Shown: positions 53,084 to 61,596, numbered from the stretch's first letter. The stretch: 64,000 nt of DNA from Teredinibacter purpureus (GCF_014217335.1 NZ_CP060093.1:62001-126000); one strand, 5' to 3'. Numbers and translations are program-made. Notes: generated by a model from the letters alone, not told the origin.

Positions 53084-53656
53084 TTAATCCTGACACTTCA
53101 TATCTTCTTCTGGTATGCCCATTTTCGACCCCCAGATCCCGACACGTTGACATCGAGCCTGTTTTTCTAACAGAACCAGAGAGGCGTCACGTGATTGCGT
53201 GTAATCAGCTCGGTACCATCCGCGCGCAATAAGCTCATAATTAATATTGGTGGATCCAACGAAAATAAATCCTTTGGTTATTGGCTGGGACCACTCCGTA
53301 ATTTCAATGTGAACATCTTTACCATCGAGCCATCCGTCCATTTGGGCGCAGGCCTTCTTGATATCCGGGTTGATGTATTCAGTAGTTCGAAAGCCTTGCT
53401 TATGCAGAACAGAAGAATTTTTCTTATGGGACCGACAACTAAGATTCTTTTGATCTCCAAAATCCACATGGATAATTTCGACAAAGAATGTCTTATATTC
53501 GCCGTCTTTTTTTGTCCTCACTTGAAGTACATTTGGCGCCGGGACGTCTATGACCTTACCGCTAATATTGGGAGAGCGGAGATCTACATAACTATCTTGA
53601 GCTTGCGCATAGATAGTGAAGAAAGAGGCGGCTATAAAAAATAGAAGAGATTTCAT
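53084..53656 (-). CDS. Secreted staphylococcal-nuclease-like protein
   Basis: A 190-aa exported protein (signal to about residue 19, AQA-QDS). The OB-fold nuclease pattern is visible: GKVIDVPAPNVLQVRT, EIIHVDF, then INYELIARGWYRADY and ARCQRVGIWGSKMGIP. Thermonuclease family members are Ca-dependent; the catalytic Arg/Glu pair could not be located with certainty. It is the second secreted nuclease in the area. Confidence 0.65.
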   Translation of the reverse strand: MKSLLFFIAASFFTIYAQAQDSYVDLRSPNISGKVIDVPAPNVLQVRTKKDGEYKTFFVEIIHVDFGDQKNLSCRSHKKNSSVLHKQGFRTTEYINPDIKKACAQMDGWLDGKDVHIEITEWSQPITKGFIFVGSTNINYELIARGWYRADYTQSRDASLVLLEKQARCQRVGIWGSKMGIPEEDMKCQD

Positions 53657-53791
53657 TGGTGTCGTTTACCTGTGTAGGAGAAATGTCTATATTCTCCCCA
53701 ACATAGGAATCTTTACGATGGCATGCAATGAAAAAGTGAACTTTTTGAAAGTTTTCCCTTCATACGCGCAAGGTAGTTGCACGTATGAGGT

Positions 53792-54907
53792 TTAGGGAAC
53801 TTGATTTGATGCTAGCTTTGCCTTTAGTTGTTTTTTCTCCTCCCTGTCTTTTTTCTTCTGCTCTCGATCGGGTAGCGGCAGGTAGAGATTAAATGCGTCG
53901 CTGAAAGGCTCCTCATTCCACCATACTTTGTCTGCTCGATGTGACTTTTCTTTACGATCACTCTCACGCTTATCATAGGGGGTTGCTAGCGATGAAAAAT
54001 CCACCAATGACTCCAGCTTAGTGGACGGTTCGCCTAGGCAGAATACGGGCAGCTGGGCATACAGTTTTGACCAGGTACCTTTGTCGCTGTCTGGAGGCAG
54101 AATTTTGTAGTTTAATGTAATGACTTCATAAGGTTCGTGACGTTCTGATATCTCGATGGTGGGATCAAGTTCTTTGAGTGCTTCGATCGTTTCAATGAGC
54201 TTCTGGGACACGGGCTCACCTTCTTTGGTTTTCGCCTTGGCTTTTTTCTCGAGCAGAGCGATTTGTTTTTCCACTGTGCGCGCACGGGTGGTTTGTTTTG
54301 GATTGTAATAGGGTTTGGCGCGGAGCAATTTTCCGCCGGTGATGGTGTGCACATTCCGGTAAACATGCTTAATCAAGATCCGCGCAATCTGTGCTTTTTG
54401 AAACACCTTCTTCACTGAGTCAAGCGCAGCCCATTCTCTTTCTCGGTAAAACAACTCTTCCTCAACATCGGTGTCAGTTAAGTCACTGTACTTTTCTTTT
54501 AGTGCGAGCACGCAAGACTTAAACTCGTTTTTAGCGTCGTTGAGATGTTTAACTTCATCGATGGTGGATTGGCTACAAATGATAAGCCCGGGGAAGTCGA
54601 AAGTACGCCGGCTATTTGCGCGATCGTCAAACCAAACATTCTCAATTCCGAGCAGGGCTATTTCATGTTCTTTAAAAGACGTATTGAAACTACCGAGTTC
54701 TAGCCACGGGTGACAGTACCTCACCTCTTCATGCAAGGTGTCTATTGGTGGGATGTACGTGATGGCCGGATACCCTTTCTCCGCATCTTGGAGAGTAGAT
54801 CGCCTTACGTTGGCCATCGCCTCCTTTAGTTTTTGGAGTACGGCGATTAACTGGTAGTAATCGGCATAGTCTATGACGCGGTTTTCAGAGGATGTGTTGG
54901 GATCCAT
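53792..54907 (-). CDS. Possible Tus-like replication terminus-binding protein
   Basis: A 371-aa highly charged protein. Parts resemble the Tus (Ter) family in order: DFPGLIICSQSTIDEVKHLN (Tus: LPGVLCYQV...), IARILIKHVYRNVHTITGGK, KLYAQLPVFCLGEPSTK and the closing FNLYLPLPD. Tus binds Ter sites and blocks forks from one side. The C-terminus is lysine-rich (REEKKQLKAKLAS). The similarity is by eye and partial; an unrelated element protein is possible. No Ter site was identified. Confidence 0.45.
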   Translation of the reverse strand: MDPNTSSENRVIDYADYYQLIAVLQKLKEAMANVRRSTLQDAEKGYPAITYIPPIDTLHEEVRYCHPWLELGSFNTSFKEHEIALLGIENVWFDDRANSRRTFDFPGLIICSQSTIDEVKHLNDAKNEFKSCVLALKEKYSDLTDTDVEEELFYREREWAALDSVKKVFQKAQIARILIKHVYRNVHTITGGKLLRAKPYYNPKQTTRARTVEKQIALLEKKAKAKTKEGEPVSQKLIETIEALKELDPTIEISERHEPYEVITLNYKILPPDSDKGTWSKLYAQLPVFCLGEPSTKLESLVDFSSLATPYDKRESDRKEKSHRADKVWWNEEPFSDAFNLYLPLPDREQKKKDREEKKQLKAKLASNQVP

Positions 54908-55391
54908 AAGTATTCCCCTATTGAGTTAAATGGTTTAGCCTAGGTTAGCAGACGATAAGAGCTTGTCGATTTGCATAGAAATTCAACCGAAGAAGATCCT
55001 CCACCTACTGGTTAACCCTTTTTCTTTAAAAGCTTGGGCATGTATCATGCTTCGACCTCCGACCATATGTCAATTAGTTGTTCTTTATCCGTGCATTTGC
55101 CTGGGCATCTGCGCGGTGTGTGAGGGCGCGCGCGAAAAATATTCTCCGCGCGCAAGCGCGCTACGAAAGGCATTAAGTGGAAAAGAAGGTTTAATATTGC
55201 CCCTTAACTTAATCAGGGATTAAGGGCTTTCCGGTAAGGAGGATGTATGGGTCAAGGGAAAAGGAAGGCGGCACGGACTTGATGGCCATATCTTAGCATG
55301 ATACATGCCCAAACATATGGTATATTGGGCATGTTTTTCAAAGTTGGCTGAAATAATGAATTGTGAACACTAATTGATTTGGGGTCTTCAG
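54908..55391. other. 484-bp gap with an 18-bp inverted repeat
   Basis: TTGGGCATGTATCATGCT at 55034-55051 is repeated inverted at 55295-55312. A third TTGGGCATG at 55325-55333 pairs with the second copy to make a hairpin (12-base loop) followed by TTTTT. Inside the repeat is a GC-rich hairpin (GCGCGCG / CGCGCGC, 55128-55153). No credible gene. It may be a MITE-like or regulatory element. Confidence 0.55.
55304..55338 (+). terminator. Hairpin with T-run before the lpxH pseudogene
   Basis: CATGCCCAA / TTGGGCATG stem with a 12-base loop, followed by five T. Confidence 0.45.
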
Positions 55392-55885
55392 ATGCACTAC
55401 TTCATCTCGGACACGCACTTTTGCGTATCAAGACCGGCTCACTTGCAGGGTTTTGAGTCCTGGTGCGCCGATGTACCTCGCGCCGGCGACACTGTCTTGC
55501 TGCTGGGCGATATATTTGAGGTCTAGGTGGGCGCTGACGTGGCCACCGAAGCATCCAAAAGGACGGAACCGCAATAAAAGGCCTGGTTCAGCGCAATATA
55601 CCTGTGTATTTCATGGCTGGTAACCGTGATTTTTGGTTGGTAAGCGGTTTGCGGCACGTACCGGAACAACCCTACTCCCCGACCCCAGTCCTTGGACGCT
55701 TCCCAATGGTGAGTCCTGTTTGTTGACGCACGGGGACGTGTTTTGCATCCATGATGCCGACTACCGGCGATCACGCGCAATGTCCTCGTGCAATGGTGCT
55801 TCCGTCGCTTGCCGCGGTCGCACGCTGCGACTGAAGTATGCTGCGATATTTGTCGTTTTTGGACGGATTATCCGTAGAACCCCTA
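55392..55885 (+). pseudogene. Dead lpxH-like gene
   Basis: The start (MHYFISDTHF) and the order of motifs match the intact gene next door, but the conserved Trp of FEVWVG is a TAG at about 55524, a further in-frame TAA follows near 55575, and frameshifts occur later (the AGNRD, GKRFAA and LLTHGD stretches lie in different frames). It is more GC-rich than the intact copy. It is a decayed paralogue, not a recent exact duplicate. Confidence 0.85.
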
Positions 55886-55992
55886 GCTAGGAAGTCATGA
55901 ACATTAGAATTAGTGTACACGATTTATTATCGTGGGCCCAAAAGTACAATATTGTAAATTCACAACAAAGTATCAGACTTAGGTTACGGGGA

Positions 55993-56745
55993 ATGCACTA
56001 CTTCATTTCAGATACTCATTTCTGCGAGTCACGGCCGGCACATACTCAGTGCTTCCTGTCTTGGTGTGCGGCTACCCCGCAGCGAGGTGACACCTTGATG
56101 TTACTTGGAGACATCTTCGAGGTTTGGGTGGGTGATGATGTGGTTACTGAAGTGTCGAATAAGACGGAAACTGCACTAAAAGACCTCGTAACTCGTGGAA
56201 TAACCGTATATTTCATGGCTGGGAACCGCGACTTTCTCGTTGGAAAGCGGTTTGCGGCACGTTCGGGCGCTACCCTACTCCCAGATCCTTGCCTCTGGAA
56301 ACTCCCCAACGGGGAAAAATGTTTACTTACTCATGGGGATATATTCTGTACCCACGACAAAGGCTATCGTCGATTTCGTGCGATCACTCGCAATGCGTTT
56401 GTACAGTGGTGCTTTCGGCGCCTGCCGCGATCGCTGAGACTGAACATTGCCGATTCAATGAGGATGGCAAGCCAAAAAAGCCAGGCCAATAAGACTTCTA
56501 CCCTGCTCGATGCTTCTGAAAGATTAGTGGATGATACATTTGAGCGTCACCCTGAGGCAGGGCTGATTATCATGGGTCACACACACCGCCCTAAAATTCA
56601 TTCAAGCAATAATCTTCGTATACGTGCGGTCTTGGGAGACTGGGGAGATGACATGTGGATAGGGGTTGCGTCAAACTCAACCCGTTTTGAACTGTGCCGA
56701 AAGGGAATAACCGACGGGAAGCTTGAATGCGTTCAGTCCATTTAA
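55993..56745 (+). CDS. lpxH: LpxH-like UDP-2,3-diacylglucosamine hydrolase
   Basis: A 250-aa calcineurin-like phosphoesterase: SDTHF, LLGDIFEVWVGDD, MAGNRDFLVGKRFA, LLTHGDIFCTHD and MGHTHRP give the di-metal site and the LpxH-specific sequence. LpxH makes lipid X in lipid A synthesis. The frame starts at 55897, but homology begins at the ATG at 55993. It is likely an accessory copy, since a dead paralogue lies just upstream. Confidence 0.85.
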   Translation: MHYFISDTHFCESRPAHTQCFLSWCAATPQRGDTLMLLGDIFEVWVGDDVVTEVSNKTETALKDLVTRGITVYFMAGNRDFLVGKRFAARSGATLLPDPCLWKLPNGEKCLLTHGDIFCTHDKGYRRFRAITRNAFVQWCFRRLPRSLRLNIADSMRMASQKSQANKTSTLLDASERLVDDTFERHPEAGLIIMGHTHRPKIHSSNNLRIRAVLGDWGDDMWIGVASNSTRFELCRKGITDGKLECVQSI

Positions 56746-56846
56746 AGGGGCTAGCCAAACGACAATAATAACACTACAATTGTACAGTAACATTGCCCGA
56801 GTTATCGTGCAATATCAAGGTTATTAACCGGAGCCCCCTACATCTC

Positions 56847-57497
56847 ATGGCTACGGACAATATTCTCATAAAAACTAGGCAGTATCTGCAGGACACAATA
56901 GGCTCTGGCACCATTGCAGAACCTAAGCTGTGGACGAACGCTGACCACCTACCGTTTTTCCTACAGAGCTCCTATCAGTACTATGAGCTGGACCTGTTTA
57001 ATCATTCTTGCTTGCTGATGAGCAATACGCAAGAGGGTGAAACTCCAGCGGTAGTACGTAAGCATTGGCTTGCTGTGAGCAAACACTATAAGGGTGACGT
57101 GATCTATCTGGTTGAAGTGGTTAGCTCCTATAACCGCAAGAGACTAATAGAGCATAGGGTTCCGTTCCTAATACCGGGGAATCAGCTTTACATTCCAATG
57201 CTAGGTCTCGATCTGCGTGAATACTTCAAGCCTTCCAAGCTCGCCGAAAAAACAAAATTGAGCGGACCTGCGCAAGCAGTGATACTTAGAGAGATTCTAC
57301 GCAATGATTGCTCGGGTTTACCGGCCAAAGAACTCGCCAATATATTAGGTTACACTCCAATGACGATCACTCGAGCGATCAATGAGCTAACTGACCGAGA
57401 ATTGATGGATGTAGGAAGATCTATTAACCTAAGTAATATATGCGGAATTAATGATAATATAAAAACTAATCCCGTAACGCCAAACAAGTACATCTGA
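56847..57497 (+). CDS. MarR-like HTH protein (216 aa)
   Basis: The C-terminal part is a winged helix (GPAQAVILREILRNDCSGLP, AKELANILGYTPMTITRAINELTDRELM). The N-terminal 140 residues are a separate domain not recognised. A TTG at 56793 would add 18 residues; I prefer the ATG at 56847 but neither has a clear ribosome binding site. It is the last plus-strand gene of the window. Confidence 0.55.
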   Translation: MATDNILIKTRQYLQDTIGSGTIAEPKLWTNADHLPFFLQSSYQYYELDLFNHSCLLMSNTQEGETPAVVRKHWLAVSKHYKGDVIYLVEVVSSYNRKRLIEHRVPFLIPGNQLYIPMLGLDLREYFKPSKLAEKTKLSGPAQAVILREILRNDCSGLPAKELANILGYTPMTITRAINELTDRELMDVGRSINLSNICGINDNIKTNPVTPNKYI

Positions 57498-57561
57498 AAG
57501 ATAAGCGACATATAAAATGCTTTTTTAAAATTTAATCTATCTTCATTACATTCTTTCCTAT

Positions 57562-57867
57562 CTATTCGATTACTTTAAATTCAGCTCTTCGCTGCTTCGC
57601 CTTCTCATCATTAGATAGCCTTGCCTTGGCTACGGTACCGACTATATAACCAGAAGAGTCTGTCATTATGTAACCCGCATGCGCTAATGCATCAAGCGCT
57701 TCACAAAGCTCATCATTACCTCTACTGCCAACACTCGGAAGGTAGTAGTGTGCGTCGATTCCGTTTCTCTCTAAAATGTCTAAATACTTATTTCTCGCGA
57801 AAGGGCTAAACCCGACACCGCTAGCTGCGGACGCCGGAAAGAAAATTGATAGCAGTTTTCGTAACAT
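57562..57867 (-). CDS. Small protein (101 aa) in repeat copy A
   Basis: A hydrophobic N-terminus (FFPASAASGVGFSPF) and a helical domain with CEALDALAHAGYIMTDSSGY, a winged-helix-like ending. Family not recognised. In copy B an early TGA shortens it to 92 aa. AGGGA precedes the ATG, which lies inside the 43-aa frame in copy A. Confidence 0.6.
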   Translation of the reverse strand: MLRKLLSIFFPASAASGVGFSPFARNKYLDILERNGIDAHYYLPSVGSRGNDELCEALDALAHAGYIMTDSSGYIVGTVAKARLSNDEKAKQRRAEFKVIE

Positions 57868-57952
57868 TCAAATTCCCTATATAAATTGCAATAGGTACAA
57901 GGAATAGTGCCAACACTACTACAATGAGCCATGATTTTTGTTTATTTACCAT
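57821..57952 (-). CDS. Small membrane protein (43 aa) in repeat copy A
   Basis: A single transmembrane helix (SWLIVVVLALFLVPIAIYI) behind MVNKQK, preceded by GGAAAG. Its 3' end overlaps the 101-aa gene. In copy B a TTG-to-TAG change stops it at 27 aa just before the next start. Confidence 0.55.
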   Translation of the reverse strand: MVNKQKSWLIVVVLALFLVPIAIYIGNLNVTKTAINFLSGVRS

Positions 57953-57954
57953 AC

Positions 57955-58227
57955 CTACTTTCCGTTAGTTATTTTCCTAGTGGTGGGTTTAAAACGACAC
58001 AGCTTCTCTATACCGCATGGAGATTTGTTTCTTCTATCTATCATATAATGATCTATCATATATTCGTACCGTGCAGGATAACGAGGCAACAAAGCTGAAT
58101 AGAGCTGTTTAGCATTCTGCCTCAAAAAAATATCAAATGTATTTTCTGGGTCTTCAAGCCTCATAAACATTTTTGTTCTGGTGCTACAAAATATTTGATC
58201 GGCCTCTAACGTAGATGAGATAGACAT
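57955..58227 (-). CDS. Small protein (90 aa) in repeat copy A
   Basis: A basic protein with FCSTRTKMFMRLEDPENTFDIF, reminiscent of the C-terminal part of TraG/TraD coupling proteins but too short to claim, and IDHYMIDRRNKSPCG. GGGAAAG precedes the ATG. The copy at 61324 is the same protein. Confidence 0.55.
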   Translation of the reverse strand: MSISSTLEADQIFCSTRTKMFMRLEDPENTFDIFLRQNAKQLYSALLPRYPARYEYMIDHYMIDRRNKSPCGIEKLCRFKPTTRKITNGK

Positions 58228-58247
58228 TTTTTTCTTTCCCTAAATTC

Positions 58248-58487
58248 CTATAGGTTATAACTAGACATCATCGGATTAATGCGAGCGCCTTTACCCAATA
58301 ACAAGTGCGCCTCATCCATGATCATAATAGGCTTACCGGCTTTCTTATCCTTAAACCATTTTCCGCGTGGCAATTGATCATTGCGGTTTAATTTATACTG
58401 CCATTCCCTGAATGCTGGCTTGTATAACTTATTCTTGGTGCCGCTAAAATCATTGATTGACTGAGTTATTCCAACCACTTTTCTCAT
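58248..58487 (-). CDS. Small DEAH-motif protein (79 aa), array 3
   Basis: Contains FSGT, AFREWQYKLNRNDQLPRGKW, KKAGKPIMIMDEAH. The protein at 60482 shares FREWQ, LPRGK, AGK and DEAH in the same order, so the two form one family. The DEAH lies at the end without a preceding P-loop, so it is not a helicase. The start follows TGAAGGAAA; the stop TAG runs into GAA of the next junction. Confidence 0.6.
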   Translation of the reverse strand: MRKVVGITQSINDFSGTKNKLYKPAFREWQYKLNRNDQLPRGKWFKDKKAGKPIMIMDEAHLLLGKGARINPMMSSYNL

Positions 58488-58499
58488 TACTATTTTCCT

Positions 58500-58612
58500 T
58501 CAAGTTGTAATATCAAAAAGCTGGGTGTTCGGGTACAACATTCCAATCAATGCAGCCTCAGTCGCTGAGATTACCCTCCTTCTAAGGTGGTTATTATTTT
58601 TATATGCTGGAC
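58500..58612 (-). other. Truncated or very short frame, array 3
   Basis: A frame open from about 58605 (RRVISATEAALIGMLYPNTQ...) ends in the TGA of the TGAAGGAAA junction. It has no ATG start except a late one, but AGAAGGAGG lies inside it. Likely a stub or a tiny gene with an unusual start. Confidence 0.35.
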
Positions 58613-59161
58613 TTATTCAAAACTAATAGAGTTTCTTTCCAGGTCTTTTTTGGCGTTGCCGTTTCTCCATATATCTTGCTCAGCTATCTTTGATAGGACA
58701 GCAACAACCAAATTACGGTTAGAAACAAACCAATCTGAAAAGCGCTCTTCAAGCTCTTCAAGCGCTGGAGCGATTTTTTGAACTGCCTTTATCGGTAGCT
58801 TTTCGTTAGAAGCAAATGGCGATAACCACTTTGCTCTTTTTAGGATAGCCTTGTACTCGACCTCTACACGATCAAATATCGATATAAAATCTGGGCTTGT
58901 GGCCACAGCTGGATGCCTGAGCAGCACCGCAATATAATTACCACTGTTATACTTAGCCTCAACCTTTAGAGCACTATTCTGCACGCCCGCCCATGGGAAT
59001 TGATGCTCTTTAGGTGTGGTTCCCATTAGAACGACCCCCGCGGGCCTTGGGTTAATATATAGAGCTAAGTATTCTTTAAAGCTGTCGGGCATACCCCGAT
59101 GAAGCTTGCAAAGATTATCGATTGGATTCTTATCGAGAACCACGCTTCCATAGTATTTCAT
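58613..59161 (-). CDS. Unknown protein (182 aa), array 3
   Basis: A soluble protein with INPRPAGVVLMGTTPKEHQF near residue 40 and a helical C-terminal half; not recognised. The ATG at 59161 overlaps the stop of the upstream gene (ATGA) with GAGGG before it. A start eight codons earlier is possible but less likely. Confidence 0.55.
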   Translation of the reverse strand: MKYYGSVVLDKNPIDNLCKLHRGMPDSFKEYLALYINPRPAGVVLMGTTPKEHQFPWAGVQNSALKVEAKYNSGNYIAVLLRHPAVATSPDFISIFDRVEVEYKAILKRAKWLSPFASNEKLPIKAVQKIAPALEELEERFSDWFVSNRNLVVAVLSKIAEQDIWRNGNAKKDLERNSISFE

Positions 59162-59478
59162 CGCCAGCCCTCTTGTCGAATCCACGTATTGTTCGCGAAC
59201 AAATAGTGAGTTGATCCAAGTCCGCTAGAAAATTCTTTTAGCTCACCAAAACTATCAAATAAAGCGGGGCTCGAAGTTTTCTCATAAGGTGCGTCAAGCG
59301 TACTCCTGTCACCACAAGAAAGTAGCTGTATAGCCTGAGTATATTTGGAATAATCACTTTTCAGAATGCTAAGCGTGTCAATATAGAAGTTTCTGTTCTT
59401 TTCAATATGATGCATATATATGCAAGCATACTGATCGCTAGACTTCATATAAACACTTAATGTTCCTGTACAAGACAT
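59158..59478 (-). CDS. Small protein (106 aa), array 3
   Basis: A soluble protein with many Tyr and Ser; not recognised. TTAAAGGAAAAAT directly before the ATG is the array junction, here about nine bases after the previous stop. Overlaps the next gene by 4 bp. Confidence 0.55.
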   Translation of the reverse strand: MSCTGTLSVYMKSSDQYACIYMHHIEKNRNFYIDTLSILKSDYSKYTQAIQLLSCGDRSTLDAPYEKTSSPALFDSFGELKEFSSGLGSTHYLFANNTWIRQEGWR

Positions 59479-59494
59479 ATTTTTCCTTTAAGTG

Positions 59495-59650
59495 CTAAAG
59501 CAGAATAAGGAGGCTGATTACACTGATCAAAATGGCTGTTAAGGACATTCCGATGGCTGTTAAGGATATTCCGATCGAAATCTTTTGCGCTAAGCTAAAC
59601 CCGACATCTTCGTTTTTTTGCTGTGGCACTTCATCTGTAATATTAGGCAT
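59495..59650 (-). CDS. Small membrane protein (51 aa) with internal 21-bp repeat, array 3
   Basis: A polar N-terminus (MPNITDEVPQQKNEDVGF) and one long hydrophobic segment. A 21-bp DNA repeat encodes IGISLTA-IGMSLTA, so the membrane helix grew by duplication. Preceded by TAAAGGAAA; two junction-like motifs (TAGGAAAC and TTAAAGGAAA) follow each other upstream. Confidence 0.6.
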   Translation of the reverse strand: MPNITDEVPQQKNEDVGFSLAQKISIGISLTAIGMSLTAILISVISLLILL

Positions 59651-59674
59651 TGTTATTTTCCTTTAACTAGTTTC

Positions 59675-60460
59675 CTATAAATTTTCTGCCAGTTGTACAG
59701 CCTCAACTAGAGCCGCCTTATATATGATTTTGTCCATATCAGTCGATTCGTTGTTTGGCCTATAGATAGAGACAAAACGGTCAATCAGCGGTTCAAACCG
59801 ATCACCGCCCTTGAGCTTAGCGTCACGTCTATATTCAATCGCATCAAATAGGCAGCGGGGTTTCATTTTGGCTTCGCCCAGATTCTGACTGGCATCCAAT
59901 AAAGACAAGAAGCCTATTTTTATATCCCTTGCTCTTTCCAGAAAATAAGCATTCATAGGAGAGGCAGATACCTTCTGTGCCGTCGCAGACATAACGCTTT
60001 CTGCGGCCAACTTCATTTGTTTGTCAGCTATTTTGTTAACCGCATGCTTAGTCATGCACGGATCGATCTTAAGAGCTTTACATAGGTGGTGGCGAATAAT
60101 GCCAGCTGCAAAACCAAGATCCTTCATTTGACGCTCTACATCATCGCGAGACGAAAGCATAACGCGCTTGGCTAGGCTTGATGTCGGCAGCCTGAAAACG
60201 AAGTCATGCCTCAAGATGTCATATAAGGAATTGATGTCGTCAATATCTTTGATTTCTTGTCCGTATTCAGACTGCTCAAGAAAATCAATTGCCCTTAGCG
60301 CAATTCTAGCAATTCTAGTTGATGCCTTGATGACTTTTGTGTTCTCTTCAGGGCTAATCATAGCGTTGCTAAGACACACCCCTGCACCTTTACGTTCGCT
60401 ATGGAAATGAAGGTATATTTCTTTTTTTAACCTGAGCGAAACATCGGTAAACATAGTCAT
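59675..60460 (-). CDS. Unknown helical protein (261 aa), array 3
   Basis: The largest gene in the array, predicted almost all-helical and charged, with LRHDFVFRLPTSSLAKRVML and MTKHAVNKIADKQMKLAAES; not recognised. GGGA lies before the ATG at 60460; a GTG at 60472 is possible. The stop TAG begins TAGGAAAC. Confidence 0.55.
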   Translation of the reverse strand: MTMFTDVSLRLKKEIYLHFHSERKGAGVCLSNAMISPEENTKVIKASTRIARIALRAIDFLEQSEYGQEIKDIDDINSLYDILRHDFVFRLPTSSLAKRVMLSSRDDVERQMKDLGFAAGIIRHHLCKALKIDPCMTKHAVNKIADKQMKLAAESVMSATAQKVSASPMNAYFLERARDIKIGFLSLLDASQNLGEAKMKPRCLFDAIEYRRDAKLKGGDRFEPLIDRFVSIYRPNNESTDMDKIIYKAALVEAVQLAENL

Positions 60461-60481
60461 TATTATTCCCACAACTCCAAA

Positions 60482-60724
60482 TTAAGATTTAACTCTGTAC
60501 GATTTTATAGCTCGGTGGGCTTCATCGAAGACGATTCTTTTTTTTCCTGCCACCTTACCCTTGAAAAACTTTCCTCGGGGAAGTTTGTCTCCGCGCCTCA
60601 ACTGACGCTGCCACTCACGAAAGGCCGCGTTCTTACCCAGTAAAACTGGCATGCCAGCCTTCATTGCGCGAACCTGGACACCGCTAAATTTTGGTTTTTC
60701 ACTCCACTGAACTAAGCCTAACAA
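60482..60724 (-). CDS. Small DEAH-motif protein (80 aa), array 3
   Basis: AAFREWQRQLRRGDKLPRGK, FFKGKVAGKKRIVFDEAH, parallel to the 58248 protein. The start is a TTG at 60724 or 60727; the frame is open further upstream but with no ATG. The paralogy places the start near here. Unknown function. Confidence 0.55.
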   Translation of the reverse strand: MLGLVQWSEKPKFSGVQVRAMKAGMPVLLGKNAAFREWQRQLRRGDKLPRGKFFKGKVAGKKRIVFDEAHRAIKSYRVKS

Positions 60725-60768
60725 TAGGTCGCGAGCTTTCGTTTCTTTGTTATCTATAATGGTTTCCG

Positions 60769-60919
60769 TTATCTTATCTGCGTTTTAGGTTCCCATTTAT
60801 ACTCTGGTACCGCTTCGATTCGAGCAGAGTACAATTTATTATCTAAATTAATCACGGATTCAGGGCTTTCTTGAAAAACCCATTCGTTTGAATAAAATTC
60901 CAATCCCTGCCTGTTACCG
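60769..60919 (-). pseudogene. 5'-truncated gene fragment abutting repeat copy B
   Basis: A frame of about 49 codons (GNRQGLEFYSNEWVFQESPE ... WEPKTQIR) with a stop but no start. Its upstream end is exactly the boundary of repeat copy B, so the repeat replaced its 5' part. The RBS-like GGAAAG of the repeat end sits just before it. Confidence 0.55.
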
Positions 60920-60957
60920 TTCTTTCCTATCTATTCGATTACTTTAAATTCAGCTCT

Positions 60958-61236
60958 TCACTGCTTCGCCTTCTCATTATTAGATAGCCTTGCCTTGGCT
61001 ACGGTACCGACTATATAACCAGAAGAGTCTGTCATTATGTAACCCGCATGCGCTAATGCATCAAGCGCTTCACAAAGCTCATCATTACCTCTACTGCCAA
61101 CACTCGGAAGGTAGTAGTGTGCGTCGATTCCGTTTCTCTCTAAAATTTCTAAATACTTATTTCTCGCGAAAGGGCTAAACCCGACACCGCTAGCTGCGGA
61201 CGCCGGAAAGAAAATTGATAGCTGTTTTCGTAACAT
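60958..61236 (-). CDS. Small protein (92 aa) in repeat copy B
   Basis: Same as the 101-aa protein of copy A, but a CGA-to-TGA change ends it after KAKQ. One residue differs near the start (KQLSIF for KLLSIF) and one near position 30 (E for D). Confidence 0.55.
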   Translation of the reverse strand: MLRKQLSIFFPASAASGVGFSPFARNKYLEILERNGIDAHYYLPSVGSRGNDELCEALDALAHAGYIMTDSSGYIVGTVAKARLSNNEKAKQ

Positions 61237-61237
61237 T

Positions 61238-61321
61238 CTAATTCCCTATATAAATTGCAATAGGTACAAGGAATAGTGCCAACACTACTACAATGAGCCA
61301 TGATTTTTGTTTATTTACCAT
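61238..61321 (-). CDS. Small membrane peptide (27 aa) in repeat copy B
   Basis: The copy-B version of the 43-aa membrane protein, ended by TAG right before the next ATG (TAG-A-ATG), so the overlap seen in copy A is gone. Confidence 0.45.
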   Translation of the reverse strand: MVNKQKSWLIVVVLALFLVPIAIYIGN

Positions 61322-61323
61322 AC

Positions 61324-61596
61324 CTACTTTCCGTTAGTTATTTTCCTAGTGGTGGGTTTAAAACGACACAGCTTCTCTATACCGCATGGAGATTTGTTTC
61401 TTCTATCTATCATATAATGATCTATCATATATTCGTACCGTGCAGGATAACGAGGCAACAAAGCTGAATAGAGCTGTTTAGCATTCTGCCTCAAAAAAAT
61501 ATCAAATGTATTTTCTGGGTCTTCAAGCCTCATAAACATTTTTGTTCTGGTGCTACAAAATATTTGATCGGCCTCTAACGTAGATGAGATAGACAT
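61324..61596 (-). CDS. Small protein (90 aa) in repeat copy B
   Basis: Identical in sequence to the copy-A protein at 57955. The upstream junction here is TTAAAGGAAATTAGGG. Confidence 0.55.
   Translation of the reverse strand: MSISSTLEADQIFCSTRTKMFMRLEDPENTFDIFLRQNAKQLYSALLPRYPARYEYMIDHYMIDRRNKSPCGIEKLCRFKPTTRKITNGK

Larger units (their letters stand above)
57551..58249. repeat. 699-bp direct repeat, copy A
   Basis: It matches 60920-61618 with about six mismatches (roughly 99 % identity, offset 3369). It carries three minus-strand frames: 90 aa, 43 aa and 101 aa. Both ends fall in the stop/RBS junction: ATAGGAAAGAA at one end and AGGAA at the other. Confidence 0.95.

Noticed and set aside
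55392..55885. Functional second LpxH
   Set aside because: In-frame TAG and TAA and several frameshifts; annotated as a pseudogene.
57955..58227. Remnant of a TraG/TraD conjugation coupling protein
   Set aside because: Only a short MRLEDPENT-like stretch is shared; the frame is intact in both repeat copies and has its own RBS, so it is kept as a separate small gene.
58248..58487. DEAH helicase
   Set aside because: DEAH is at the end of a 79-aa protein with no Walker A or other helicase motifs.
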